From Acidobacteriaceae bacterium (lineage in GTDB: Bacteria; Acidobacteriota; Terriglobia; Terriglobales; Acidobacteriaceae), in NCBI GenBank assembly GCA_030040655.1, contig JASHTH010000076.1, positions 1 to 38,973 on the forward strand: a stretch of DNA of 38,973 nucleotides, given 5' to 3'. The notes below the pieces were generated by a model. It saw nothing but the letters and a program-made list of their open reading frames with translations. It did not search any database and was not told the origin of the DNA. Of this stretch, positions 8,204 through 18,040 are shown piece after piece. The first letter of the stretch is position 1, and the number at the start of each line of letters is the position of its first letter. A program made the position numbers and the translations under genes.

Positions 8204-10314
8204 CCGGGGTCCGCGTCGAGGCCGGCGAGCCGCACTGGTCCGCTTGCCTGGCTCAGGTCCATCACCAGATCGACATGAGTTGAAGTCACCCAGATTCTTC
8301 CCGTTCGCAGCAAAATGGTTTTGGAAAGAATCGGCCCTTTTCCGGTCTTAAGGCCCATGGCCGCTGCCAGCCGCCAGCGAATAAAGGGCAGCAGAAACGC
8401 CAGGAAGCGCCACAGAGGCGGTTCCGGAACAAGCCCGAGCAGGCGGCCGATCGTCCACGTCCGCGGATGCCTTCGGACAAACACGCAAGGCGCCTGGCCC
8501 AGACTGCCTTGCACTTCGCGCTCAATCTGCGTTCGAGACGGAGGTTCATCGTATCGCCGAACCACGCACGGGAAACCCATCCCATGCCAACATTCGTACT
8601 GGCACCCGCGAAGACGAATCGCAAAAGGCCTCTTCGCCTGAGTGGCTTCAGAATCCGGAATCCATCCAGCCGGTATGCGATAGCATTTCGCCGGCGCAAA
8701 GCTGCCGCCCGCATTCTGCTCCGGCGAGCGCTGATCGAGCGCGGCGAGCACCGTCCAGACGGGATCCATCGAGAACGAGGATTGGCCTGACCCGAGCAGA
8801 CAGCGCGCGATGAGTTCGACCAGTTCCCAACTCCCCAGAGCCAACTCACGCCCGCACGCTTCCTCAAGCGAATCGGGAAGGCGAAGCGCTTTGAGCAAAT
8901 TGACCAGGAACAGAATGCCGCCGAGTTCAGTGCTCACCCCTGCACCGGTGTCAATCTGGCGCAGTATTTCTGAATTCCGCTCCACTGCATCGACCGTGCC
9001 CCTTTGAGAGCCAAGCTGTTCTCGAGTCGATTCGGTCGACACAGCGGGCAAGGCTTGATCTGATCGTCCGGCGGCTTCGATCGCCGCCTTCAGACCATTG
9101 TGAGTGCCGTACTCTTCCTGCGCCGCTTCCCCTGCCTGCACCTGCATTTCCGGACCTTCACTTTGGCCGTCTAGAGCGCCATCGGCGAAAGTCGAAGCCG
9201 CAAGCTGACCGCCGGTCCGCGAATCGATTTCCCCTTTGCGTTCCACCGATTCCCTTTGAACCACGAAGCTTTTCGCCTTGCCGCCGTCGGCGCGCGCATC
9301 CGAATCACTTTGAGGTTCGGTCCCGTTTGAGCGCTGCCCACCGGCAGGCGGAGCCACAAAAACTTCGGCGTCGGGACGAATTGAATTCGGCCCCGCAAAA
9401 TCCGGTCTTACCGTCCCCCGAACGCCCTCCGTCACTTGAGAGCGATGCCACTGCGAAAGAGTCTCGGCGAATCTTCGCCTTCTCACAATCGCCGGCGCAC
9501 GATTGAGTGCGAGACAGACTCCAAGCAGAGCCATTCGCTCGAGCCCAAGGCGCGCCGGAACAGGATTTGCCGCAAGCACGTCCCTCCATGGAGGCTCAAC
9601 ATGTGCAGGCCCGCCGAACGCCGGCGATCCGTCGACGACATTCTCGTTGCTCGACGCCTCGGCGCCGCTGCCGAGCGAGATACTCCGTGGCAGACTCCAA
9701 CGAGGCAATCGAAGAACAGCGCACAGAGACGGAATCTCAAATGCGCGGGCAACCTCCTCGAGAAGTGTCCACGCCTGCGCCGGAGAGAATGCGTTCAGCA
9801 CCCGCTCCGCTTCTCCGCGTGCAGCGAGATAGGCGAGAGCGGAGGGAATGAAGTTCACTTTGCGCCGCCAGGTCTCCACCAGGCTGAGCGAAACCGGGGA
9901 GGGCGGCGAGCGCAGATACGTCACCCACCACCACAGCGAAGACGCGTCCCCGCGCAGGAGATCGCGCGAGAAGCAAGCCAACAGCTCTGCTTCGTCAGCA
10001 AACAACACGGCGTTGGCATTCGACGGGACCGCATCGCGTGCCGGCCGCGCCGCCCGGCGCGCGAGGCCGGCGAGTCCTGACCGCGCTGCCCGCTCCCATG
10101 CAGGCGCGGGAATCAAGGCCGAAGCGTCGCTCCGCAAGCATCCCGGCATCGGGTCCGCGAAACGCCGCACAATCAGCGTGGCCGCAGGCGGCAGTTCGTG
10201 TGGCTCGAAGTCCACGCTCTCCACCAGATGAGCCACGCGCAGCTTCACCGATAAGTCGACGTCGGGACAGCGAAGGCGCGAGCGCTCTCGAATTGGGGCT
10301 AAGCCGCCTGCCAT
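8158..10314 (-). CDS. eCIS-associated protein of unknown function occupying the tape-measure (Afp14) position
   Basis: 718-aa ORF immediately upstream of the AAA+ gene. Segment GGILFLVNLLKALRLPDSLEEA...ELVELIARCLLG vaguely resembles the 'NAGLVLL.PFL' region of CIS tape-measure proteins, not enough for a firm family call. Confidence 0.6.
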   Translation of the reverse strand: MAGGLAPIRERSRLRCPDVDLSVKLRVAHLVESVDFEPHELPPAATLIVRRFADPMPGCLRSDASALIPAPAWERAARSGLAGLARRAARPARDAVPSNANAVLFADEAELLACFSRDLLRGDASSLWWWVTYLRSPPSPVSLSLVETWRRKVNFIPSALAYLAARGEAERVLNAFSPAQAWTLLEEVARAFEIPSLCAVLRLPRWSLPRSISLGSGAEASSNENVVDGSPAFGGPAHVEPPWRDVLAANPVPARLGLERMALLGVCLALNRAPAIVRRRRFAETLSQWHRSQVTEGVRGTVRPDFAGPNSIRPDAEVFVAPPAGGQRSNGTEPQSDSDARADGGKAKSFVVQRESVERKGEIDSRTGGQLAASTFADGALDGQSEGPEMQVQAGEAAQEEYGTHNGLKAAIEAAGRSDQALPAVSTESTREQLGSQRGTVDAVERNSEILRQIDTGAGVSTELGGILFLVNLLKALRLPDSLEEACGRELALGSWELVELIARCLLGSGQSSFSMDPVWTVLAALDQRSPEQNAGGSFAPAKCYRIPAGWIPDSEATQAKRPFAIRLRGCQYECWHGMGFPCVVRRYDEPPSRTQIEREVQGSLGQAPCVFVRRHPRTWTIGRLLGLVPEPPLWRFLAFLLPFIRWRLAAAMGLKTGKGPILSKTILLRTGRIWVTSTHVDLVMDLSQASGPVRLAGLDADPGWVPALGRVVKFHFR

Positions 10315-10528
10315 TGGATGGAATTCACTCCTATCTGACGCCCACCTGCAACTGCAACGAAAGCCGCATAAAGATTCGAACAGGAGTTCGATTCTCTCGC
10401 AGGCAATCTTCGCTTCAAGTCCGCCATCTCATGCAGCGCCCGCGGAGTCCACCCGCACGAATACAAGTGAGCCTGCGCAGCGACCAAACGGGAAGCTGCT
10501 ATGAGTCCCCAGCCGACTCCTCGCGGCG

Positions 10529-11515
10529 CTATGTAACTAGAATCGCCGCGGTCAACCCGCCCCAGTCCTCACCCTTGCTGTTTACCTGGGAGATTTGGTA
10601 GATGTGGGCATCGCCGGCATTCGCCCCGGAAAGATCGACAATAAAGTCGAACTTCGCAAATAATCCAGGCGGAAGCATAACGCGCGCGTGCGCCCCGCCG
10701 CTTTTGGCAGCTTTGCCCTCAAGATCGCGAATCAGGTCCAGAATCAGATGTTCGATCCATTGTTCAATGCGCTCGAGCAGCGACTCGTGTTGGCTCTTGA
10801 AAGCGCTTAGATCGAGTTTCACGTTCTTCAATGGAGTTGTGGCGATCCGCTTGAACGTGGGATTCAATTTCAGGCTGGGCAAAACTGCGGCAAGAACCGT
10901 AGGGTTGGGGTCGAGGTCGGGCACAGCCTGGATCGCCACAAACTCGGGCTCCCGGCGCGGAGTGCCATTGCCGATCCGAATGACTATTCGCCCCTGACCG
11001 TCGCTGGTATTCACGGTGCAGTTGTGCTGCGCGTAGTGCAGGTCTACCGAAGGATAGCCGGAGAGATCGCCTGGATCGGGGGTGGCCCCAAAGGGATATA
11101 CGCGTCCGAGCAGACACGCGTGATGGGGTTGCGACAAGTGCGGCAGGCCGCTCGAATTCCACGTGCCCGTGGTAGGAACCGTGGAAGCGACTGTTTGGCC
11201 CGCGTTGATTCCATTGACCTGTTGCAGTGAAGTCAAGGCGTCCATGACGCTCGGACTCATTGCAATGAATGGATCGCCGATATACAAGTCAAAAACTACT
11301 GTCGGATCGAAGGGAGGGCTCCCTCCCGAGCAATTATCGCCTCCCCCCCATGTAACCGTGACTTGGGACGTGTTCCCTCCGGGATATACGTCCGAAGGAT
11401 CCGAGGGCTTTGTGGTCATGATCACGTTCGGGCTGAGCCAATACGGTGAAGGTTTGGGGTTATCGATCCATAGACATCCGTTAGGATCGGCCGCTGCAAT
11501 GCCTAGGTCGTTCAT
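10529..11515 (-). CDS. Hypothetical eCIS-locus protein
   Basis: ORF track 10529..11575; likely start MNDLGIAAADPNGCLWIDN at 11515. Co-directional in the cluster; no family recognised. Confidence 0.6.
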   Translation of the reverse strand: MNDLGIAAADPNGCLWIDNPKPSPYWLSPNVIMTTKPSDPSDVYPGGNTSQVTVTWGGGDNCSGGSPPFDPTVVFDLYIGDPFIAMSPSVMDALTSLQQVNGINAGQTVASTVPTTGTWNSSGLPHLSQPHHACLLGRVYPFGATPDPGDLSGYPSVDLHYAQHNCTVNTSDGQGRIVIRIGNGTPRREPEFVAIQAVPDLDPNPTVLAAVLPSLKLNPTFKRIATTPLKNVKLDLSAFKSQHESLLERIEQWIEHLILDLIRDLEGKAAKSGGAHARVMLPPGLFAKFDFIVDLSGANAGDAHIYQISQVNSKGEDWGGLTAAILVT

Positions 11516-11540
11516 GTCTGGTCCTCTCTCTCTTGGAGCG

Positions 11541-12131
11541 TTAGGATGCGTTTGACAAGACAATTTGGAGCGCATTGATGACTACATTCGCCTGAAGCGA
11601 TTCGGCTTGAATGGCATATTTGAATTGAGAATTCTGCACGGTCAGCATGCTCTGGAGCGCGCTGGCGCTGAGCCCCGATACACCCGGGCTCGGAGTTCCA
11701 GTAACATCGAACGGATTCCCTGCCGAGCTAAGGTCGACTTGGATCAGAGTGGTTGTGATGGTTCCGGCAATTGGGAGGGCTACCAGACTTGCGAACGTAG
11801 TGATTTTGGCCGAAGGGGGATTCGGCTGTTGCCCCCAGACTTCCATCGACTGGATGACCGCACCATCGGGCAAGTTCAGAACAATGAATCCCTCCGAGCC
11901 GGCAGCGGAAGTGGCCGATCCCAGGCTCACGCTCCAGCCCGCCGCAGCACCGCCTAAGGTCACAAAATTCGGCTGCACGGTAAGATTCACCGCTTGACTG
12001 GCGGCGCCTCCTCCCAACTCTGTGGCGATAGCCTGCAAGGCCGCCTTGATCGTATTGTGATAGTCGCTGCTGATGATGTTGCCGTAATTGGCATCGGGTA
12101 TTGCATTGATCAGCGTCTGCAGATCGGCCAT
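11541..12131 (-). CDS. Hypothetical eCIS-locus protein, possible fibre/appendage-like
   Basis: 196 aa, MADLQTLINAIPDANYGNIISSDYHNTIKAALQAIATELGG then Gly/Ala/Ser/Thr-rich, beta-predicted sequence; co-directional. Confidence 0.6.
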   Translation of the reverse strand: MADLQTLINAIPDANYGNIISSDYHNTIKAALQAIATELGGGAASQAVNLTVQPNFVTLGGAAAGWSVSLGSATSAAGSEGFIVLNLPDGAVIQSMEVWGQQPNPPSAKITTFASLVALPIAGTITTTLIQVDLSSAGNPFDVTGTPSPGVSGLSASALQSMLTVQNSQFKYAIQAESLQANVVINALQIVLSNAS

Positions 12132-12144
12132 AAATCCCTCCTTT

Positions 12145-13590
12145 TCAAATCACGTGCCGGGCGAAGCGGCTCAAGTCCCACATTGCCGTACCCTCGCCTG
12201 CCGTGTCGGTCGAGGGTACGAAGCGGGCAACGCCCTGATAGGCAAGTTCGGGAGTGGCGAAAACCGACACCAATTGGGGCGAGCCGCCTGCGTTGATCGC
12301 TTGCACGTTCTCCCATACCAGGTAAAGCTGGATCTTTCCGGTTACTGCCAGGGAAACCGGTTCGTATTCCAATGCCGCAGCAAACAAATGACGCAACATG
12401 TCGCCGTTGGTCGTGGCGACATCCTTCGAGGTGTGTGCGCCGAAGAATCCCGTCAAGTCCAGTCCGGATGCTGCCGGAGTGCCCGTAACGATGGTGACTC
12501 CCTGCCCGGTAATGGGAAGGACTCCGCAGGGCGGCAGATAAACGAAGTAGGCATCGGCCGTGACCGAGCTTGGATCGCTCGCGTTTTCCAGAATCGATTG
12601 CATCTGGCCCTGGAACTGAAGGAACGCGGCAGTGATTTCGCTGCGCCGGCGCTCGTTGAGCAGCAGCGGCCAGGAGAAGCTCGCTTCCCTCTGGGTGATT
12701 TGCCGCCGCACCGACCACATGTCCACGAATTGCACTCCGGCGGCAGACCAGTAAATCAGCGCGAGAGGCACGGCGCAATCGGTCAAATAGCCTTGGGCGC
12801 GCAGATCGTCGAGCAATCCGTATCCAGCGCTGGGCGGGTCTTCTTCAGCGGCGGCAAATGGGTTGGCGGTGAAACTCTGCAGCACATCCGTTCCGAAGCA
12901 GAGATGAGCCATGACATTTTGGAACTGGGACAGAGTTGGCGCGATCTGTGCCTGAAGGTTGCTGGCAGCGGCTCCGCTAAGTCCGGCGAGCGTAACAAAT
13001 TGAGGCGCGAGCGTGGCGTACAGTTGCAACGCCTGGGCGCGCAGAGGCGTGGAATTGCTCGTGGTGGAAACGCCCAGCGGCAACAGCCCGAATTGCACGC
13101 CCTCGACAACATTGGCGCTGGCGCAGCCGGGAGCAAAGCCGCAACTCAACGCGCTCGTCATGGGCGCCGAGCCTTGAAGGCCCGATGCGGGACTTACGGT
13201 GAGGATGTAACAATCGAGATTTGTGGAGATAACTCCCTGTGGCGGCGTGCAGGCAGCGAACAGGCCATTAGTGGCGCTCTGCACCTGCGCGCTGGGCGTG
13301 ATGGCCACATCCACGGCAGCGCTCAAAGCCACGGCGTCGCCTTTGCGATCGAGCGCCAGCCCCGGAGTGACGTGCAGCGCCGTCACCGTCGGATCGCTGC
13401 CGGTTCCGAGCGTGACCTCGAGGCCGCAGACCACCCCCGCGCCAATGGCGCGGCCCAGTTGCCGGCGCTGCTGGGCATTGGCCGTCTGCAGAGCGGTCAG
13501 ATCCTCCGCGGCCAGAACACGGCCGTTGAAGAAATTCGTATTCAGGATTCCGCCCGTTAACACGGGCGCGTTCAGTTGAACGTTGGCCAT
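12145..13590 (-). CDS. eCIS-associated protein sharing an N-terminal motif with the upstream neighbour
   Basis: Likely start MANVQLNAP at 13590 (MELPD slightly upstream is possible). N-terminus NTNFFNGRVLAAEDLTALQTANAQQRRQLGRAIGAGVVCGLEVTLG...LHVTPGLALDRKGDAV. Confidence 0.7.
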   Translation of the reverse strand: MANVQLNAPVLTGGILNTNFFNGRVLAAEDLTALQTANAQQRRQLGRAIGAGVVCGLEVTLGTGSDPTVTALHVTPGLALDRKGDAVALSAAVDVAITPSAQVQSATNGLFAACTPPQGVISTNLDCYILTVSPASGLQGSAPMTSALSCGFAPGCASANVVEGVQFGLLPLGVSTTSNSTPLRAQALQLYATLAPQFVTLAGLSGAAASNLQAQIAPTLSQFQNVMAHLCFGTDVLQSFTANPFAAAEEDPPSAGYGLLDDLRAQGYLTDCAVPLALIYWSAAGVQFVDMWSVRRQITQREASFSWPLLLNERRRSEITAAFLQFQGQMQSILENASDPSSVTADAYFVYLPPCGVLPITGQGVTIVTGTPAASGLDLTGFFGAHTSKDVATTNGDMLRHLFAAALEYEPVSLAVTGKIQLYLVWENVQAINAGGSPQLVSVFATPELAYQGVARFVPSTDTAGEGTAMWDLSRFARHVI

Positions 13591-13708
13591 GTCTGGCAGC
13601 TCCATCCCTGCATCGTTTGCCCCAGTCGACGCATCCACCGTTACCCATCGAGGCCTCGATCGAATCCCTTAGCCTCGCAATCTTCCTCTCAAAAGCCCAC
13701 GATGTTAA

Positions 13709-15067
13709 TCAGCCTCCGGTTATCTCGCTGATCTCCACCATGAATCCGGTGGGGTTTGCTTCGGTAACCCCGACCAGAATGCCCTGGTCTGCAAAACCCA
13801 TCACTAGAAGAGAGTTTGTTCCCTTCAACGGCCCGATAGCTGCTCCCTTGACGACATAGGCGAGAGCAGGAGGCGAAATCTTTTCAGGATTGACATAGGG
13901 AGACGGTCCACCCCAATCCAGGTAGAACGTGTAGGGGTCCGGCCCCTCGGTCGCCGTCAACCCGTTCAATGTCGGCCCCATTGCCAACGCCTCAGTGGTC
14001 GAATGCAGCTTGAAGCAACCCGCGGCGACAACGTTACTGCTTCCTGAGCCGCCGCCTACCTGGTTTAACAGCCATTCCTGCAACAGGCGCGATTCCAGCA
14101 GATATGGCCGGTGCGATTCATCCACCGCGACCGCGCCCACAACCTGCCATAGCGTGCTGACCTGAAAGGTCAGCTCTGCGAGCAATACACATTTCTCGTC
14201 CGGACCGTTGCATCCGCAGCCCGTCGAATTGGCCGCCAGGCGAGGGCGCACCTCTGTTACCCACACCAGAAACGCCGCCCGCAGAAATTCCGGCGCATCC
14301 TCCGTGGACAAATAGATGGCCGAACCGTAGACCGGCGGCGATGTGAACGGCGAGGTGACGGGTCCGTCCGGGTTCTCGAGCTCACGAACCAGATTCTCCA
14401 GTTCGGTTTGGGAGACGGAGCTTGCAGTGTTGCCAATGCGGATGCGATGCAAAAGCCTGCCAAACTGCCGGATGGCGTCTTCTTCGCTCTGCGGCGGCTT
14501 GAAGCACAAGCCATTGAGCACGGCGGAATCGATGGGCGGAGACTGAGGCGGCGACGACGCCACCTGTTGTTCGTTCAGGCAGAGCTTGAGCTGAAAGGAA
14601 TCGGCGATGTTCGATGCCGCCATCGCATCCTGCTGCGTACGGCAAGGCTGGCCGGGGATTGGAACGGTGTCCGTCGGGCACTCGCGGTAACACAGCACCA
14701 CGCAGAGCGACAACGTAAGAGGAGGATTTCCAAAGATACCCGCGAGGGTTGTCTGGTTGGTGCTTAGCCAGTCATTCAAGCGCGCGCACATCTTCTGCTG
14801 CACGTGAATCTCCTGGCCGCGCGGGTTGATCGCAACCCCTGGGCAGATCTGCACCTCGAGATCGGTAGCGGTGCTGATTCCCACCTGCAGCCCGCAGACC
14901 GTGCCGTACCCATGGGCCAGCCGGTACTGCGAATGGTCTTTGGCCATCAGATAAGTCTGTTCCTGCTTGAACTCGTCGACGCCAAGCACCATGCCGTAGG
15001 TGTAGTTGACTCGCTTTTGAGGGTCTAACTTCTGCATACAGGGCGTGCCGGTCTGGAATGTACTCAT
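13709..15067 (-). CDS. eCIS-associated protein sharing an N-terminal motif with the downstream neighbour
   Basis: Likely start MSTFQTGTPCMQK at 15067, overlapping the upstream stop (ATGA). N-terminus NYTYGMVLGVDEFKQEQTYLMAKDHSQYRLAHGYGTVCGLQVGIST...LEVQICPGVAINPRGQEIHV. Confidence 0.7.
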   Translation of the reverse strand: MSTFQTGTPCMQKLDPQKRVNYTYGMVLGVDEFKQEQTYLMAKDHSQYRLAHGYGTVCGLQVGISTATDLEVQICPGVAINPRGQEIHVQQKMCARLNDWLSTNQTTLAGIFGNPPLTLSLCVVLCYRECPTDTVPIPGQPCRTQQDAMAASNIADSFQLKLCLNEQQVASSPPQSPPIDSAVLNGLCFKPPQSEEDAIRQFGRLLHRIRIGNTASSVSQTELENLVRELENPDGPVTSPFTSPPVYGSAIYLSTEDAPEFLRAAFLVWVTEVRPRLAANSTGCGCNGPDEKCVLLAELTFQVSTLWQVVGAVAVDESHRPYLLESRLLQEWLLNQVGGGSGSSNVVAAGCFKLHSTTEALAMGPTLNGLTATEGPDPYTFYLDWGGPSPYVNPEKISPPALAYVVKGAAIGPLKGTNSLLVMGFADQGILVGVTEANPTGFMVEISEITGG

Positions 15068-18030
15068 ACGCACCTCCCCTGGGGTTTGAGTTCGCGGCAC
15101 CTCTCTACCATGGATGGCCCGGCCAGTTTCTTCCGGTCCCTTGAATAGATCGGGACGGCGGGAGCAAGATTCGCGGCAGCGAGCGTTCCCGAGCCCAGAA
15201 CCAAAGCGGCAAACCTGCTGCCTTGGCCGAGCAGCGTGTCCTGTCCGAGCCTTGCTTGACCCACGCAGAACATCGCCCAATATGGACTCACATCGAATGA
15301 AGTGTGCGCAGGTTTCTCGATGTTGGTGACCCGCTGCGCCACGGCCACTTTGGCCTGCTGCGTGGCGGCGCTATCGGTAAGATTCACGGGAACAAGCACG
15401 GTAAAGTGGTGGGCATTCTGCTGGATGGGAAGAGCCACCGAGACAAATCGGATCCAGTCCAACAGCATGGCCCCGCCGGTCGGCATGACCGCGGGTAGCA
15501 GGACCGAGGCAAAACTCGAATATGCACTGGCTCCGGTCAGATTCCACGCCGTGTTCAAATCGGCTATGGAGTTGTAATACTGGGCCAGATAGGCCTGATA
15601 AGTGCTCTGATCGCCGCTGGTCACAGGTGCATAGGTAAATCCGAGTCCATCGCGGAGAAATCGCTTCCAATCGGCTGCTTCGACTGTGCCCGCGGGCTGC
15701 ACCGGAGGCAGGACCAGGTTCGGATCGTCGAACCCTGCATAGCTTGTTGCCCACGCCGCATTCAAGGCTGCGATGGTCTCATACTCGTTCTGGAGATAGC
15801 ATTGGAACAGCGCGGTCAATGGCGCCGCTCCCTGAGCCGGCGTCCACGCGGAGCCCGATTCCGAAGCCGCTCCGGAGCCGATTACGCCCGGCGCCGTCAC
15901 GGCAGCGGCGTCGCTCGTGTCCAGGCGCGGCGAAGACCGGGTCAGAAAGCTTTCCACCAGCCGGACGGAATACGCATTCGAAGTCTGCAAGCCGGAACCT
16001 GAGCTGGAGCTCGAACACGCGCTGCAGCAGGCGCTGGATGCACTGCTCGAAGAGGAGTTGGTGCTCGCATTCGATCCCCCGAATAACGACGGGCCGGGAC
16101 AAGGATCCAGCATGAGCTCGATGGCGCGGATGATGCCGTTGGGTGTGCCACGTTCCATGAACATCTGCGGAGCATTGGAAAGCACCAGCCTTCTCGTCTG
16201 ATCGCTCCAGCTCGGATCGAGAACCAGCGACATCCACGATGCCAGCCAGTCGAGATAGTCGCCGGACACGATGCGTGGATCGAAGAGCTCCTGCACCTGC
16301 TCGATCTTTCCTTCGAGCACCGTGAAAAAACCCTCCACGTTGGCCAGGTAGCGATCGAGAAACGAAGCCGAGACGGGATCGCTCTGGTATACGGCAGGGA
16401 GGTATTGGCGAAGATAAGAGAACCGCGGGTAATAAGCGCGCAGGGCCTGGAGCCGCGGCGAGTTGCGCCCGTTCCCGGTGAGCGTCAACCGCAGCTGCAG
16501 ATAGCGCCCCACTGCCGTTTGAAAGAGCAGCTCCCACGTGCCGGTTCGATCTGCTGCGCCCTGGAGCTGCGGGGTGACGTAAGGAATCTCGCAGCCGTTA
16601 TCGCGAAGGTAGGGTTGCGGCTCAGTCTGCCAGGGCGTCGACGGCAGGAGCGCCTGCAAATCCGCCGTCCGGCTCTCCACCAGCACCGACGTTCCAGGCG
16701 GGATGCACGCGTCCAGAAAGAGCCGATGCCAGACACAGCCTGGCCGCTTGCCATCAAAAGCAGGGGGTGGACTTGCCGGCGAGGCGGCTGCGCCCGGCTG
16801 AGGAAGCACCAACTGGGCTTCCAATCCATATTGCGGCCGCGGCTGTTCCACCAGCTGAACCCATAGCTCCTGAAAGTCGTAGTAAACGCAGCCCCCGGCG
16901 CTTACGATGCCTTTCCCTTCAAATTGGCGCATGGGGAAATAGCGCGGCTGAGCACTGAGCGCCAGGTTATTTCCCTGGATGGTCACGTCGAAAGCGAATG
17001 ACTGATCGCCGTAGATTTGAACGAGGTAGAGCGTTCCCACCGCACCCGGTATGCAGGAGTTCGCGTTGAAGGCAAAGTCGTATCCAAGCACTGCCTCGGG
17101 GTTCGGATTGGCGGCGGTGGGAGAATCCGGCACATAGTCGGCGAGCGCCTGTGCGAGGGTCACCGGCGGCCCGGTCTCCACGCCCGCGACAAAACGGTGG
17201 ACGATGGAATAGGCCGCGCCCGGCGGATTATCCAGAATCAGAACGCTTCCATCGGGAAGGCAGTCAATCGCGACCGGATCCTGGAGCGCCGCGAGCGATA
17301 CCGCGAAATCCAGCGTGACCTGGCTCGAAGTGGAGGATTGCTCCTCCGGCGAAGCCCCTCCGGCCGGCTGAAATCCGAATGCCTTCGCTGATGCCGCATT
17401 CGCAGGCCGGTAACTCTGCACCTGCAGGTTGCGATTCAGCTTCCAATACACCCGGTTGGCGCGATCCAGAATGAATGCGCCTCCATCGATGGCGGCCGCC
17501 ATGTCGAAGGGCGCGAAGGGCACGCTCGCCGGCCAAAGCAGTTGCGACGGAGGACCACCGGAGTAGAGATCGAAGACCAGCAAACCCTTCGGTTGCTCGA
17601 TGCCTACCACCAGGTAATGGCCGGGAGTGATCGCCAATCCGGAGAAAGTCAGCGGCGCGGGAGACTCCGGGCCGGAGGAGGTGAAGAATTCGCCGGCCGG
17701 CGCACAGCCGCGCACTTCATCGCTGCTCGACCAGAAGTGTTGCGCGCTGCTGGAGGGCTTCATGCTCAGGAAGCGCAGTTCTGTCTGGCTCTCCGCAATC
17801 CAGTACCAATTCCCGTAGCAATCCCGTCCCGATCCCCTGCGCTCGCCAACATCGAGCGCAACCTGGTTGCTGAGCTTGGGAAAAATGAAAAGGTTCTGAT
17901 GCAGGCTGAGAGTGGCGTCACCGGGATTCCAGTCAAAGAGCGGCTCGGCAGACGGCGAGCCATTTCCCGGCGCCGGGAGCCAGTCTTGCTGGCCGTAGAC
18001 CAGTTGGAATCGTGTTTGGTTGACGTCCAT
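15064..18030 (-). CDS. Baseplate/tail protein I-like (Afp12-like) with an N-terminal propeller-like region
   Basis: Likely start MDVNQTRFQLVYGQQDW at 18030. Tail-I-like core: YLRQYLPAVYQSDPVSASFLDRYLANVEGFFTVLEGKIEQVQELFDPRIVSGDYLDWLASWMSLVLDPSWSDQTRRLVLSNAPQMFMERGTPNGIIRAIEL. Confidence 0.8.
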   Translation of the reverse strand: MDVNQTRFQLVYGQQDWLPAPGNGSPSAEPLFDWNPGDATLSLHQNLFIFPKLSNQVALDVGERRGSGRDCYGNWYWIAESQTELRFLSMKPSSSAQHFWSSSDEVRGCAPAGEFFTSSGPESPAPLTFSGLAITPGHYLVVGIEQPKGLLVFDLYSGGPPSQLLWPASVPFAPFDMAAAIDGGAFILDRANRVYWKLNRNLQVQSYRPANAASAKAFGFQPAGGASPEEQSSTSSQVTLDFAVSLAALQDPVAIDCLPDGSVLILDNPPGAAYSIVHRFVAGVETGPPVTLAQALADYVPDSPTAANPNPEAVLGYDFAFNANSCIPGAVGTLYLVQIYGDQSFAFDVTIQGNNLALSAQPRYFPMRQFEGKGIVSAGGCVYYDFQELWVQLVEQPRPQYGLEAQLVLPQPGAAASPASPPPAFDGKRPGCVWHRLFLDACIPPGTSVLVESRTADLQALLPSTPWQTEPQPYLRDNGCEIPYVTPQLQGAADRTGTWELLFQTAVGRYLQLRLTLTGNGRNSPRLQALRAYYPRFSYLRQYLPAVYQSDPVSASFLDRYLANVEGFFTVLEGKIEQVQELFDPRIVSGDYLDWLASWMSLVLDPSWSDQTRRLVLSNAPQMFMERGTPNGIIRAIELMLDPCPGPSLFGGSNASTNSSSSSASSACCSACSSSSSGSGLQTSNAYSVRLVESFLTRSSPRLDTSDAAAVTAPGVIGSGAASESGSAWTPAQGAAPLTALFQCYLQNEYETIAALNAAWATSYAGFDDPNLVLPPVQPAGTVEAADWKRFLRDGLGFTYAPVTSGDQSTYQAYLAQYYNSIADLNTAWNLTGASAYSSFASVLLPAVMPTGGAMLLDWIRFVSVALPIQQNAHHFTVLVPVNLTDSAATQQAKVAVAQRVTNIEKPAHTSFDVSPYWAMFCVGQARLGQDTLLGQGSRFAALVLGSGTLAAANLAPAVPIYSRDRKKLAGPSMVERCRELKPQGRCV

Positions 18031-18040
18031 CGTTGTTTCC

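Noticed and set aside
10299-10487. 62-aa minus-strand ORF in the gap before the 718-aa gene
   Set aside because: No recognisable features; it ends inside the next gene's start; cannot be separated from chance.
12088-13560. 490-aa plus-strand ORF
   Set aside because: Antisense to a co-directional eCIS gene, Arg-rich composition, no domain.
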